From contig NZ_JAMFTN010000053.1 of assembly GCF_023922585.1 (NCBI RefSeq), positions 1 through 64,000 of the forward strand: a stretch of 64,000 bases of DNA, in the 5' to 3' direction. The position numbers were made by a program, and so were the translations under genes. Each line of letters begins with the position of its first letter. Position 1 is the stretch's first letter. Below are positions 55,493-64,000 of the stretch, piece after piece. This DNA comes from Aliidiomarina quisquiliarum. GTDB lineage: Bacteria; Pseudomonadota; Gammaproteobacteria; Enterobacterales; Alteromonadaceae. The notes below the pieces were generated by a model. It saw nothing but the letters and a program-made list of their open reading frames with translations, was not told the origin of the DNA and did no database searches.

Positions 55493-57484
55493 ATGCCTGA
55501 TCGTCGCCACCTTGCTAACGCAATTCGAGCTTTAAGTATGGACGCTGTCCAACAAGCTAAATCAGGTCACCCAGGCGCCCCAATGGGCATGGCTGACATC
55601 GCTGAAGTATTATGGCGTGATTACCTGGTGCACAACCCCATGAACCCCGACTGGCTAAACCGCGACCGCTTTGTGTTATCCAATGGCCACGGCTCAATGC
55701 TAATTTATTCATTACTGCATTTAACCGGTTATGACTTATCCATTGACGACTTAAAAGCGTTTCGCCAACTGAACTCTAAAACACCAGGGCACCCAGAATT
55801 AGGTTATACCCCAGGCGTTGAAACCACCACCGGGCCGCTTGGCCAAGGTATAGCTAACGCAGTAGGTATGGCACTCGCTGAAAAGTCATTGGCTGCGCAG
55901 TTTAACCGTGACACTTTCGATATTGTTGATCACTACACCTACACCTTCCTTGGCGATGGCTGCTTAATGGAAGGCATCTCCCATGAAGTGTGCTCACTCG
56001 CCGGTACTTTAGGTTTAGGAAAACTGATAGCATTTTATGACGACAATGGCATTTCTATCGACGGCAACGTGCAAGGTTGGTTTACCGACGACACCGTTCA
56101 ACGGTTTGAAAGCTACGGCTGGCATGTTATTGCTAACGTTGACGGCCATGACGCCGACGCAGTGAAGCAAGCCATAGAAGCTGCCCGTGCTGAAACTACC
56201 CGGCCCACATTAATTTGCTGTAAAACCATTATTGGCTTTGGTTCACCGAACAAACAAGGCTCTGAAACAAGCCATGGAGCACCCTTAGGCGACGACGAAA
56301 TTGCTTTAGCCCGCAAACAATTGGGTTGGGAGCATCCTGCATTTGAAATACCCAACGACGTTTTGAACGCTTGGTCGGCAAAAGCTGCCGGCGCGAAGCA
56401 AGAAGAACAGTGGAATAGTTTGTTTGCTAGCTATAAAACCGCATACCCAGAATTAGCTGCTGAATTTGAACGCCGTATGGCTGGAGAACTACCAGCAAAC
56501 TGGCGTGCCGACAGCGACAAATGGATTGAAGAACTACAAGCTAACCCTGCCAATGTAGCCACCCGAAAAGCATCGCAAGACGCATTGAATGTAATTGGAC
56601 CCATGTTGCCAGAGCTCTTAGGTGGCTCGGCCGACTTAGCTGGTTCAAACTTAACCTTGTGGAAAAACTCAAAAGCAATTACCAGCGACAATGCCAGTGG
56701 TAACTATATATTCTATGGCGTACGTGAATTTGGTATGTCGGCTATTATGAATGGCCTAATGCTACATGGCGGCTTCCGCCCTTATGGTGCTACTTTCTTA
56801 ATGTTTATGGAATATGCACGGAATGCGGTGCGTATGTCGGCATTAATGAAGCTGCCGGTTATGTATGTGTATACCCACGACTCTATCGGCTTAGGCGAAG
56901 ACGGGCCAACCCACCAGCCGGTAGAGCAATTAGCCAGCTTACGTGCCACGCCGAATATGCAAACCTGGCGCCCCTGTGACCAAGTTGAATCTGCAGTTGC
57001 TTGGCAAGCCGCGGTAGAACGCACCGACGGCCCATCGTCACTTATTTTCACTCGCCAGGGCTTACCGCAAATGGCACGTACGCCTGAGCAACTCGAAAAT
57101 GTGCGCCGCGGTGGTTACATATTAAAAGATAGCGCTGAAACACCTAGTTTAATTCTTATCGCAACCGGGTCGGAAGTTGAATTGGCTATGGCCGCGGCAG
57201 AGCAGCTAAGTGCCAAAGGCGAAAAAGTTCGGGTAGTATCAATGCCTTCCACCTGTGTGTTTGATAGCCAAGATCAAGACTACCAAGAAGCCGTACTACC
57301 AAAAGCAGTGCGCCGTCGAGTGGCCATTGAAGCTGCTACTGCCGACTTCTGGCATAAGTACGTAGGGCTCGACGGTAAAGTGTTGGGCATGACCACTTTT
57401 GGTGAATCAGCACCGGCCGATGAGCTTTTTAAGCACTTTGGCTTTACGGTAGAAAATCTAGTGGCATTGGCGGGCACGGTATAA
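55493..57484 (+). CDS. tkt: Transketolase
   Basis: The 663-residue thiamine-diphosphate enzyme moves two-carbon units in the pentose phosphate pathway. N-terminal [37 protein letters not shown]; the ThDP motif [18 protein letters not shown]...[17 protein letters not shown]; and the central [30 protein letters not shown] lies before the ATG. It begins the tkt-epd-pgk-fba cluster. Confidence 0.98.
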   Translation: MPDRRHLANAIRALSMDAVQQAKSGHPGAPMGMADIAEVLWRDYLVHNPMNPDWLNRDRFVLSNGHGSMLIYSLLHLTGYDLSIDDLKAFRQLNSKTPGHPELGYTPGVETTTGPLGQGIANAVGMALAEKSLAAQFNRDTFDIVDHYTYTFLGDGCLMEGISHEVCSLAGTLGLGKLIAFYDDNGISIDGNVQGWFTDDTVQRFESYGWHVIANVDGHDADAVKQAIEAARAETTRPTLICCKTIIGFGSPNKQGSETSHGAPLGDDEIALARKQLGWEHPAFEIPNDVLNAWSAKAAGAKQEEQWNSLFASYKTAYPELAAEFERRMAGELPANWRADSDKWIEELQANPANVATRKASQDALNVIGPMLPELLGGSADLAGSNLTLWKNSKAITSDNASGNYIFYGVREFGMSAIMNGLMLHGGFRPYGATFLMFMEYARNAVRMSALMKLPVMYVYTHDSIGLGEDGPTHQPVEQLASLRATPNMQTWRPCDQVESAVAWQAAVERTDGPSSLIFTRQGLPQMARTPEQLENVRRGGYILKDSAETPSLILIATGSEVELAMAAAEQLSAKGEKVRVVSMPSTCVFDSQDQDYQEAVLPKAVRRRVAIEAATADFWHKYVGLDGKVLGMTTFGESAPADELFKHFGFTVENLVALAGTV

Positions 57485-58507
57485 ATGAGTCAACGCCCAA
57501 TACGTATTGCAATACATGGCTTCGGTCGCATTGGTCGAAGCGTGCTGCGTGCGCTGCACGAGTCGAACCGCACCGCCGAGTTTGAAGTGGTGGCTATTAA
57601 CGAATTAGCCGCCACAGAAGGCATGGCACACTTGCTAAAGTACGACAGTACCCATGGCCGTTTCGCTTTTGACGTAAGCGCGCAAGAGGCTGCTATTGTG
57701 GTGGCTGGCAAAGTGATACCCGTGCTGCATGAGGCCAATGCCCTGGCGTTGCCTTGGGGTGAATTAAATGTCGACGTGGTGCTGGACTGTACCGGCACGG
57801 CCGACACTCGAGCAGACGCACAATTGCACCTAGACGCAGGCGCTAAACGAGTATTATTATCGCACCCGGCATCGGCTGACGTAGACCTAACATTAATTCA
57901 GGGCGTGAACGAAAAAAAGTTGTTAGCTAGCCACCATGTGGTGTCTAACGGCTCATGCACCACGAACTGTATTGTACCGGTTATTCAGGCCCTCGACGAA
58001 GCCTTCGGTGTGGACAGCGGTACTATTACCACTATTCACTCGGTTATGAATGACCAACAAGTGATCGACAGTTATCATGACAATTTACGCCTGTCGCGAG
58101 CTGCGTCGCAGTCTATTATTCCTGTAGACACCCGCTTAGCTAGGGGTATTGAACGTATTTTGCCAAAGTTTGCAGGCCGTTTTGAAGCGATAGCAGTGCG
58201 AGTGCCAACCACCAACGTAACGGCGATGGACTTGAGTGTTACATTAGACACCGACGTAACCATTGAAAGTGTTAACGCTGCCTTAGTCAGTGCGGCAGCA
58301 GGTTCGTTGCGTGGTATTTTAGGCTATATGGAAGCACCCTTGGTGTCGGCTGACTTTAATCACGACCCACGCTCATGCATTATTGACGGCACGCAAACGC
58401 GAGTAAGCCATAAACGACTGGTTAAAATATTAAGCTGGTGCGACAACGAATGGGGTTTTGCTAACCGCATGCTTGATTCAGCAGCAGACATGGGTCGTTT
58501 TTTGTAA
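57485..58507 (+). CDS. epd: D-erythrose-4-phosphate dehydrogenase
   Basis: The 340-residue GAPDH-family enzyme oxidises erythrose-4-phosphate to 4-phosphoerythronate, the first step to pyridoxal phosphate. It has [15 protein letters not shown], the catalytic Cys in [13 protein letters not shown] and [30 protein letters not shown], where the Epd-type residues differ from GAPDH. It follows the tkt stop directly (no gap), which matches its substrate supply, and precedes pgk. Confidence 0.95.
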   Translation: MSQRPIRIAIHGFGRIGRSVLRALHESNRTAEFEVVAINELAATEGMAHLLKYDSTHGRFAFDVSAQEAAIVVAGKVIPVLHEANALALPWGELNVDVVLDCTGTADTRADAQLHLDAGAKRVLLSHPASADVDLTLIQGVNEKKLLASHHVVSNGSCTTNCIVPVIQALDEAFGVDSGTITTIHSVMNDQQVIDSYHDNLRLSRAASQSIIPVDTRLARGIERILPKFAGRFEAIAVRVPTTNVTAMDLSVTLDTDVTIESVNAALVSAAAGSLRGILGYMEAPLVSADFNHDPRSCIIDGTQTRVSHKRLVKILSWCDNEWGFANRMLDSAADMGRFL

Positions 58508-58542
58508 AAATTGAAAATTAACAAGCACACGAAGGTAACGCA

Positions 58543-59724
58543 ATGACAGTAAAATTGATGGATGAATTGGATTTACGCGGCAAGCGAGTACTTATCAGGG
58601 AAGACTTAAACGTACCTATTAACAATGGTGTTGTTACTTCAGACGCACGTTTGCGTGCAGCCTTACCAACCTTAAAAAAAGCCTTGGAACAAGGTGCTAA
58701 AGTTATGGTGATGTCGCATTTAGGTCGGCCAGAAGAAGGTCGCTATGATGCGGAGTTTTCTATGGCGCCAGTTGCCCGCTATTTAGCCGAGCACCTGCCG
58801 TTTCCTGTTCGCTTAGAAAGCAACTATCTAGATGGCGTAGAAGTGGCTGGTGGTGAGTTGGTGCTGTTTGAAAACGTGCGCTTTAATAAAGGCGAAAAGA
58901 AAAACGAGCCAGAATTAGCAAGAAAGCTTGCTGCCCTCTGTGATATTTTCGTTATGGACGCCTTTGGTACCGCGCATCGGGCACAAGCCTCGACCTATGG
59001 CGTTGCGCAGTATGCGCCTATTGCCTGTGCGGGCCCTTTGTTAACCGCCGAACTAAACGCCTTAGGTAAGGTGTTTGAAAACCCCAAACGGCCTTTAGTA
59101 GCTATTGTGGGCGGTTCAAAAGTATCGACGAAACTTATGTTACTTAATTCATTGGTACGCAAAGTAGACCAGCTTATTGTGGGTGGCGGTATTGCCAATA
59201 CTTTTATTGCAGCGGCTGGTTACCCAGTCGGAAAGTCGCTGTATGAAGCAGATTTAGTGAATGAAGCGAAGCGCTTATCCGAATCGGCAAAAACTCGTGG
59301 TGCGGAAATACCCATACCTACCGACGTAGTGGTTGGTCAGCGATTTGCAGAAGACGCTGCAGCGATAACAAAGCCAGTTGTAGACGTTGCTAGCGGCGAA
59401 ATGATTTTTGATATTGGCCCAGACACTGCAGAACAGCTAGCGCAGTTATTAAAAAATGCCGGTACAATTATTTGGAATGGTCCAGTTGGCGTGTTTGAGT
59501 TTGACCAGTTTAGCGCAGGTACAGAAACACTAGCTCGCGCCATTGCCGACAGCAACGCCTTTAGCGTGGCAGGTGGCGGCGACACCATTGCTGCTATCGA
59601 CAAGTTTGGTATTGCCGCAAAAATTTCTTATATTTCAACTGGCGGTGGCGCATTCTTGGAGTTTTTAGAAGGTAAAACACTACCGGCGCTGGCTATTTTG
59701 CAAGCACGTGGGCAAGACAGTTAA
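58543..59724 (+). CDS. pgk: Phosphoglycerate kinase
   Basis: The 393-residue enzyme transfers phosphate between 1,3-bisphosphoglycerate and ADP. Conserved: [55 protein letters not shown] and the C-terminal [16 protein letters not shown] with [19 protein letters not shown]. It is 35 bp after epd, and fba follows after 81 bp with its own candidate promoter. Confidence 0.98.
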   Translation: MTVKLMDELDLRGKRVLIREDLNVPINNGVVTSDARLRAALPTLKKALEQGAKVMVMSHLGRPEEGRYDAEFSMAPVARYLAEHLPFPVRLESNYLDGVEVAGGELVLFENVRFNKGEKKNEPELARKLAALCDIFVMDAFGTAHRAQASTYGVAQYAPIACAGPLLTAELNALGKVFENPKRPLVAIVGGSKVSTKLMLLNSLVRKVDQLIVGGGIANTFIAAAGYPVGKSLYEADLVNEAKRLSESAKTRGAEIPIPTDVVVGQRFAEDAAAITKPVVDVASGEMIFDIGPDTAEQLAQLLKNAGTIIWNGPVGVFEFDQFSAGTETLARAIADSNAFSVAGGGDTIAAIDKFGIAAKISYISTGGGAFLEFLEGKTLPALAILQARGQDS

Positions 59725-59742
59725 GCCTTTGCAACGTATACT
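59714..59742 (+). promoter_or_regulatory. Candidate fba promoter inside the end of pgk
   Basis: AAGACA (59714-59719), a 17-nt spacer, TATACT (59737-59742); the -35 lies in the last codons of pgk. It would allow fba to be expressed apart from tkt-epd-pgk. Confidence 0.4.
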
Positions 59743-59805
59743 AAGAAAACGAAAGTAAAATAATACAAATTAGATTCAAATAAATTAGGTAAAGGAGTTT
59801 CCGAT

Positions 59806-60870
59806 ATGGCACTAATTTCAATGCGCCAAATGCTCGATCACGCTGCTGAGCATAGCTATGGTATCCCGGCGTTTAACGTAAATAACTTAGAACAAATGCG
59901 GGCCATTATGGAAGCGGCGGACGAAACCGACAGCCCCGTGATAGTGCAGGCATCGGCTGGTGCAAGAAGTTATGCTGGTGCCCCTTTTCTCCGTCACCTG
60001 ATTCTTGCAGCTATTGAAGAATTCCCACATATTCCAGTGGTTATGCACCAAGATCACGGTACGTCACCGGCAATTTGCCAACGTTCAATTCAATTGGGCT
60101 TTAGCTCGGTAATGATGGACGGTTCATTGTTGGAAGACGGTAAAACGCCAGCCGATTATGACTATAACGTAGACGTAACCCGTCGAGTGGTGGAAATGGC
60201 CCATGCGTGCGGCGTGTCGGTAGAAGGCGAGTTAGGTTGCTTAGGCTCGCTTGAAACCGGTCAAGCAGGTGAAGAAGACGGTGTGGGCGCTGAAGGTATA
60301 TTAACAGCTGAACAACTATTAACCGACCCAGAAGAAGCTGCTGACTTTGTTCGTGCAACACAGGTAGATGCTTTAGCGATTGCAGTTGGTACCTCTCATG
60401 GTGCGTATAAGTTTACTCGGCCACCCACAGGCGACATTCTTTCTATCGACCGTATTAAAGACATTCATGCTCGCATTCCAAACACCCACTTGGTTATGCA
60501 TGGCTCTTCGTCGGTACCACAAGAATGGCTAGCCATTATTAATGAATTTGGCGGACAAATTGGTGAAACCTACGGCGTACCGGTAGAGCAAATTCAAGAA
60601 GGAATTCGCCACGGTGTACGTAAAGTGAATATAGACACCGACTTGCGTTTAGCCTCTACAGGTGCTATTCGCCGCTTTTTAGCGGAAAACAAAGCCGAAT
60701 TCGACCCGCGTAAATATTTCGCAGTAGCCACCAAAGCGATGAAAGACATTTGTATTGCGCGCTATGAAGCTTTTGGTGCCGCAGGTCAGGCAAGTAAAAT
60801 TAAGCCGGTGTCACTAGAAGTTATGTACAAGCGCTATGAGCGTGGCGAGCTAAAAGCAATTATTAAGTAA
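59806..60870 (+). CDS. fba: Fructose-bisphosphate aldolase class II
   Basis: The 354-residue zinc aldolase interconverts fructose-1,6-bisphosphate with DHAP and GAP. Zinc and catalytic blocks: [62 protein letters not shown], and [10 protein letters not shown]. It has the ~350-residue Calvin-type form as in Pseudomonas Fda, not the E. coli FbaA form. Strong AAAGGAG lies before the ATG, and a terminator follows. Confidence 0.97.
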   Translation: MALISMRQMLDHAAEHSYGIPAFNVNNLEQMRAIMEAADETDSPVIVQASAGARSYAGAPFLRHLILAAIEEFPHIPVVMHQDHGTSPAICQRSIQLGFSSVMMDGSLLEDGKTPADYDYNVDVTRRVVEMAHACGVSVEGELGCLGSLETGQAGEEDGVGAEGILTAEQLLTDPEEAADFVRATQVDALAIAVGTSHGAYKFTRPPTGDILSIDRIKDIHARIPNTHLVMHGSSSVPQEWLAIINEFGGQIGETYGVPVEQIQEGIRHGVRKVNIDTDLRLASTGAIRRFLAENKAEFDPRKYFAVATKAMKDICIARYEAFGAAGQASKIKPVSLEVMYKRYERGELKAIIK

Positions 60871-60916
60871 TAAATGCTATTCGTCGTTGCTACTGCATAA
60901 CAATTTTTACTAAATA

Positions 60917-60946
60917 AAATACCAGTTTATAGCTGGTATTTTTTTA
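60917..60946 (+). terminator. Intrinsic terminator after fba
   Basis: AAATACCAG (60917-60925) and CTGGTATTT (60933-60941) form a 9-bp perfect stem with loop TTTATAG and a continuing T-run to 60946. Confidence 0.88.
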
Positions 60947-61042
60947 TTCCAGCAAACCGCTAGAAAAGACTACAAGAGTGCAGCTGTTTTTTGCTACACT
61001 ATTCGTATTGTTATGTTAATCACGATATTGAGTGAGGTATTC

Positions 61043-61825
61043 GTGCGATTATTAGTGCTAGCGATTGGCATGTTCAGTGTCACAGCAACGGCTGCGCCTT
61101 CTAGCTTTATGTTTGATGATATTCAAGATCGTGATCCTGCCGCAGAAGAAAAAAGTGTATGGCGAGCTAGCGCTGAATTTGGTTTCTTAATGCGCTCAGG
61201 TAATACCGATTCGAAGTCATGGAAAACAAAACTAGATATTCAACGCGACACACAGCTATGGCGTCATCGAGGGGCTTTAACTTACGACCGTGCGGAACGA
61301 AAAACAGACACGGGTACGCAAGTAGACGCAGATCGCTTTTTTACTTCGTTACAGTCGAACCGAATGTTTGGTAAGGGCCAAAACTCATCCTTTTTTATGT
61401 ATGGCTCTTATGAAGACGACCGCAAAGCAAGTTTCGACTTTCAGTCGTCAATTGCAGCAGGTTATGGTTCACGTTATCGCTATAATGAAAATGTGTTTGC
61501 TGACTTTGAAATCGGTCCGGGTTTGTCATACAACAAGCTAATGGACGGCAGCACAGATATAGATAGCATTTTACGTTTAGCTACCAATATAGAATGGACA
61601 ATTTCCGAAAGCGCTCGCTTTACACAATTAATATCGACTGAAATTGGTGCAGACAATACTCGTTCGCGAGGCGTTTCTGCGTTAACGGCTAATCTTAATT
61701 CTCGTTTAGCTATGCGCTTAACCATGACGTTAACCCATAATAGTACGGTTACTCCGAAAACATCAGGCGAATTACCAGAAAAGCTCGATACAGAAATGGC
61801 TGTAACCTTAGTTTATACATTCTAG
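61043..61825 (+). CDS. DUF481 family outer membrane protein (YdiY-like)
   Basis: The 260-residue protein has a signal peptide (MRLLVLAIGMFSVTATA|A) and a C-terminal beta-barrel-like part: WRASAEFGFLMRSGNTDSKSWKTKLDIQ, typical of DUF481, with SGNT near the start, repeating amphipathic strands and a terminal VYTF. The family includes salt-induced YdiY. The start is a GTG at 61043 preceded by GTGAGG; an ATG at 61013 gives a less signal-like N-terminus and has no ribosome site. Function unknown. Confidence 0.82.
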   Translation: MRLLVLAIGMFSVTATAAPSSFMFDDIQDRDPAAEEKSVWRASAEFGFLMRSGNTDSKSWKTKLDIQRDTQLWRHRGALTYDRAERKTDTGTQVDADRFFTSLQSNRMFGKGQNSSFFMYGSYEDDRKASFDFQSSIAAGYGSRYRYNENVFADFEIGPGLSYNKLMDGSTDIDSILRLATNIEWTISESARFTQLISTEIGADNTRSRGVSALTANLNSRLAMRLTMTLTHNSTVTPKTSGELPEKLDTEMAVTLVYTF

Positions 61826-61860
61826 TTTGCGGTCAATTTTTTGTATCTAAGGGCATCGAA

Positions 61861-62319
61861 ATGAAGCAGGTCGATAGAGTATCGAAGTTGAAGTTGCTCG
61901 AAATTATAAATCGGCTAGATTTCTTTAGGCAGTTTTCTTTAGAAGAACGCCGAGTTTTACTTGAAGACCGACTAGAAGTTTATTTTTGTAAAAAGAACTT
62001 TAGAGTGTTCCGAGAAGGTGAAATTGATGCCACCTTTTATTTAGTTCTGAGCGGTAAAATAAATATTGTTCAAACGCAAAAAAATCGTATTTTAGGCACC
62101 GTTAGCGCTGGTGAGTTTCTTGGCGAAGGTGCTTTTATCACTCAAGGTCCACGCAGTGCCTCGGCGGTAGCTTACGAAGACGCACTCTTACTGCGGCTCG
62201 ATATTACGGCACTAAGGTCATTGTCTTCTGCTATTCGTGAAAAGCTCAAAGATGCGATTATTGCTGGCATGGCCCAACGTATTGTTGAATTAAACGAGCG
62301 TGTTCAAGCGCTCGTATAG
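61861..62319 (+). CDS. Stand-alone cyclic nucleotide-binding domain protein
   Basis: The 152-residue protein consists of one CRP-type cNMP-binding barrel (about 20-125) with the phosphate-binding cassette GEFLGEGAFITQGPRSASAVA, plus a C-terminal helix (to 152). There is no helix-turn-helix, so it is not a CRP/FNR transcription factor by itself. It may act through partners. The start ATG at 61861 lacks a strong ribosome site. Gene neighbours (DUF481 protein before, queA after) give no clear functional hint. Confidence 0.8.
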   Translation: MKQVDRVSKLKLLEIINRLDFFRQFSLEERRVLLEDRLEVYFCKKNFRVFREGEIDATFYLVLSGKINIVQTQKNRILGTVSAGEFLGEGAFITQGPRSASAVAYEDALLLRLDITALRSLSSAIREKLKDAIIAGMAQRIVELNERVQALV

Positions 62320-62359
62320 CGGGCCTTAATTTAAATTTAATACAATTATTTGGCTTGTA

Positions 62360-63400
62360 ATGAAGCGACAAGACTATTCCTTTGTACTCCCCGATCAACT
62401 TATTGCGCGATACCCGCAGGAAGACCGAACTAGCAGCCGGCTATTACATTTAGACGGCCCCACGGGGGCAATTAGCCATGGTCAATTTCGCGACCTATTA
62501 AAGCTAATAAACGCAGGCGATTTATTGGTTTTTAATGACACACGAGTTATTCCAGCACGTTTGCTCGGCGCAAAAGTGTCGGGTGCCAAGGTTGAAGTGT
62601 TAGTTGAGCGTGTTACTGGTGAACATAGGGTGTTGGCACATGTACGCTGTAACCGTGCGCCTAAAGCAGGCACTAAGTTATTACTGGAAAATGCAGTGCC
62701 AGCAACAGTTGTTGGCCGCGACAACGCCTTGTTTGAAATTCAATTTGACCCCAGCCGTGGCGTATTAGCGTGGCTTGATCAATATGGCCATATGCCCTTA
62801 CCGCCTTATATCGATCGCCCCGACGAACTAGCCGACAGAGAGCGCTACCAAACTGTATATAGCCGTAAATTAGGTGCTGTAGCGGCACCAACCGCGGGCT
62901 TACATTTCGACTCGGCACTGTTGGCGGAATTACAGGCTAAAGGCGTGCAATTTGCCCACGTTACCTTGCATGTGGGCGCTGGCACTTTTCAGCCGGTGCG
63001 GGTAGATAACGTACTCGAGCATAAAATGCATAGTGAATATGCAGAAGTGTCGGCCGAAGTAGTACAAGCGATAGCCGCTACTCGAGCCCGTGGCGGGCGT
63101 GTTATAGCCGTTGGTACAACGTCTGTGCGCTCGTTAGAATCGGCCGCACAAGCGGCCGAGGGAGAGTTAAAACCCTTTGCTAGTGACACCGATATCTTTA
63201 TTTACCCAGGCTATAAGTTCCAAATTGTCGATGCCATGGTAACGAATTTTCACTTGCCGGAATCAACCTTGATTATGCTGGTGTCGGCGTTTGCTGGAAA
63301 AGATGCCGTGTTTAAAGCGTATGAAGAAGCTATACAGCAAGAATATCGCTTTTTTAGTTATGGCGATGCCATGTTTATAAGTTGTAAACCTACAGAATAA
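62360..63400 (+). CDS. queA: tRNA preQ1(34) S-adenosylmethionine ribosyltransferase-isomerase
   Basis: The 346-residue enzyme converts preQ1 to epoxyqueuosine in tRNA, using SAM as ribosyl donor. It matches E. coli Que[57 protein letters not shown] and [30 protein letters not shown]. tgt, the next pathway gene, starts 13 bp downstream. Confidence 0.97.
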   Translation: MKRQDYSFVLPDQLIARYPQEDRTSSRLLHLDGPTGAISHGQFRDLLKLINAGDLLVFNDTRVIPARLLGAKVSGAKVEVLVERVTGEHRVLAHVRCNRAPKAGTKLLLENAVPATVVGRDNALFEIQFDPSRGVLAWLDQYGHMPLPPYIDRPDELADRERYQTVYSRKLGAVAAPTAGLHFDSALLAELQAKGVQFAHVTLHVGAGTFQPVRVDNVLEHKMHSEYAEVSAEVVQAIAATRARGGRVIAVGTTSVRSLESAAQAAEGELKPFASDTDIFIYPGYKFQIVDAMVTNFHLPESTLIMLVSAFAGKDAVFKAYEEAIQQEYRFFSYGDAMFISCKPTE

Positions 63401-63413
63401 GTTGAGTATTATT

Positions 63414-64000
63414 ATGAGTCGTATGACTTTCGAATTATTAAGTACCATCGGTAAGGCCCGCCGGGGCCGATTAACCTTTCCGCGTGGGATTGTCGAAACT
63501 CCAGCATTTATGCCAGTAGGAACATTAGGTACTGTGAAGGGCATGACGCCAGAAGAAGTGGCCGCCACCGGGGCACAAATTTGTTTAGGCAACACGTTCC
63601 ATTTAATGTTGCGCCCAGGCACCGATATTATTGAACAGCATGGCGACTTACATAACTTTATGAATTGGGATAAGCCAATTTTAACCGACTCGGGCGGCTT
63701 TCAAGTGTTTAGCTTAGGTAAGTTGCGCACAATTTCCGAACAAGGGGTTGATTTTCGTTCGCCTTTTAATGGCGAGAAAATATTCTTAACTCCAGAGAAG
63801 TCAATCGATGTACAGCGAAAGCTGGGCTCTGACATTGTTATGATCTTCGACGAGTGTACACCACACCCAGCCACCCACGAAGAAGCACGGGTATCAATGG
63901 AATTGTCGTTACGCTGGGCTGAGCGTTCAAAGAATGCCCATGCAGGTAATGACGCTGCGCTGTTTGGTATTATCCAAGGGGGTATGTACGAAGAGTTGCG
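63414..64000 (+). CDS. tgt: tRNA-guanine transglycosylase, 5' part (cut by window end)
   Basis: The first 195 codons are present and the gene runs past the window edge. Tgt swaps guanine 34 for preQ1 in tRNAs with GUN anticodons. Visible: [35 protein letters not shown], the nucleophile region [14 protein letters not shown], and [17 protein letters not shown]. The ATG at 63414 (MSRMTFELL) is chosen; an ATG at 63423 is possible. It follows queA as in E. coli. Confidence 0.97.
   Translation, partial: MSRMTFELLSTIGKARRGRLTFPRGIVETPAFMPVGTLGTVKGMTPEEVAATGAQICLGNTFHLMLRPGTDIIEQHGDLHNFMNWDKPILTDSGGFQVFSLGKLRTISEQGVDFRSPFNGEKIFLTPEKSIDVQRKLGSDIVMIFDECTPHPATHEEARVSMELSLRWAERSKNAHAGNDAALFGIIQGGMYEEL

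Noticed and set aside
63263-63622. 119-codon antisense ORF across the queA/tgt junction
   Set aside because: Both sense genes are strongly conserved; the antisense ORF has no support.

Overview
The window is a compact, almost fully coding piece of a gammaproteobacterial chromosome with moderate G+C. I infer an Alteromonadales-like organism (the Idiomarina/Shewanella/Pseudoalteromonas neighbourhood; genus not resolvable). The grounds are the marine-gammaproteobacterial families DUF3718, TIGR03899, TIGR04219 and REC-DUF3369, the use of PanP instead of PanD, and gene orders shared partly with Escherichia coli and partly with Pseudomonas. I see no rRNA, tRNA, CRISPR, prophage or insertion sequence.

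Layout. Positions 1-555 are non-coding and hold an array of short palindromic REP-like repeats followed by AT-rich DNA. 579-5398: small membrane protein, PCu(A)C copper chaperone, TIGR04219 outer-membrane protein, TIGR03899 protein, and a REC-DUF3369-GGDEF-EAL signalling protein. 5448-9202: ppa, fbp, then divergently mpl and ubiX. 9206-24589: a block that follows the E. coli yadGH-panCB-folK-pcnB-dksA-sfsA-hrpB-mrcB order, but with panP near the panD position, a TrmB-like methyltransferase added, pepB where thpR lies in E. coli, and no gluQ. 24643-29191: maeA, hemL, pyrB, hemJ. 29276-36212: DUF6776-like protein, erpA, DUF3718 protein, pepQ, anmK, mepM-like endopeptidase, tyrS. 36311-38311: a chemoreceptor. 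38345-44954: apaH, apaG, rsmA, pdxA, surA, lptD on the minus strand. 45070-49081: amgK, murU, djlA, then a DUF3530 protein and rluA. 49128-51274: an orphan SDR and a little-known pair (transglutaminase-like exported protein plus a 95-residue protein). 51359-55199: ruvX, yqgE, gshB, rsmE, metK. 55493-60870: tkt, epd, pgk, fba. 61043-64000: DUF481 outer-membrane protein, lone cyclic-nucleotide-binding domain protein, queA, and the 5' part of tgt.

How the genes work together. tkt, epd, pgk, fba and fbp supply lower glycolysis/gluconeogenesis and the pentose-phosphate link; epd also starts vitamin B6 synthesis, which pdxA continues. panB, panC and panP make pantothenate. mpl, anmK, amgK and murU recycle peptidoglycan; mrcB and the MepM-like enzyme build and open the wall. 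lptD, surA and the small OMPs belong to the outer membrane. hemL and hemJ serve heme synthesis, and metK with queA/tgt links SAM to queuosine tRNA modification.

Most of the window is ordinary core genome. The least explained parts are the repeat array at the left edge, the two-gene unit at 50000-51274 with its own promoter and inverted repeat, the TrmB-like paralogue, and several candidate regulatory palindromes. The best of these is a run of three MetJ-box-like octamers upstream of metK. I found no clear evidence of a wholly new system.
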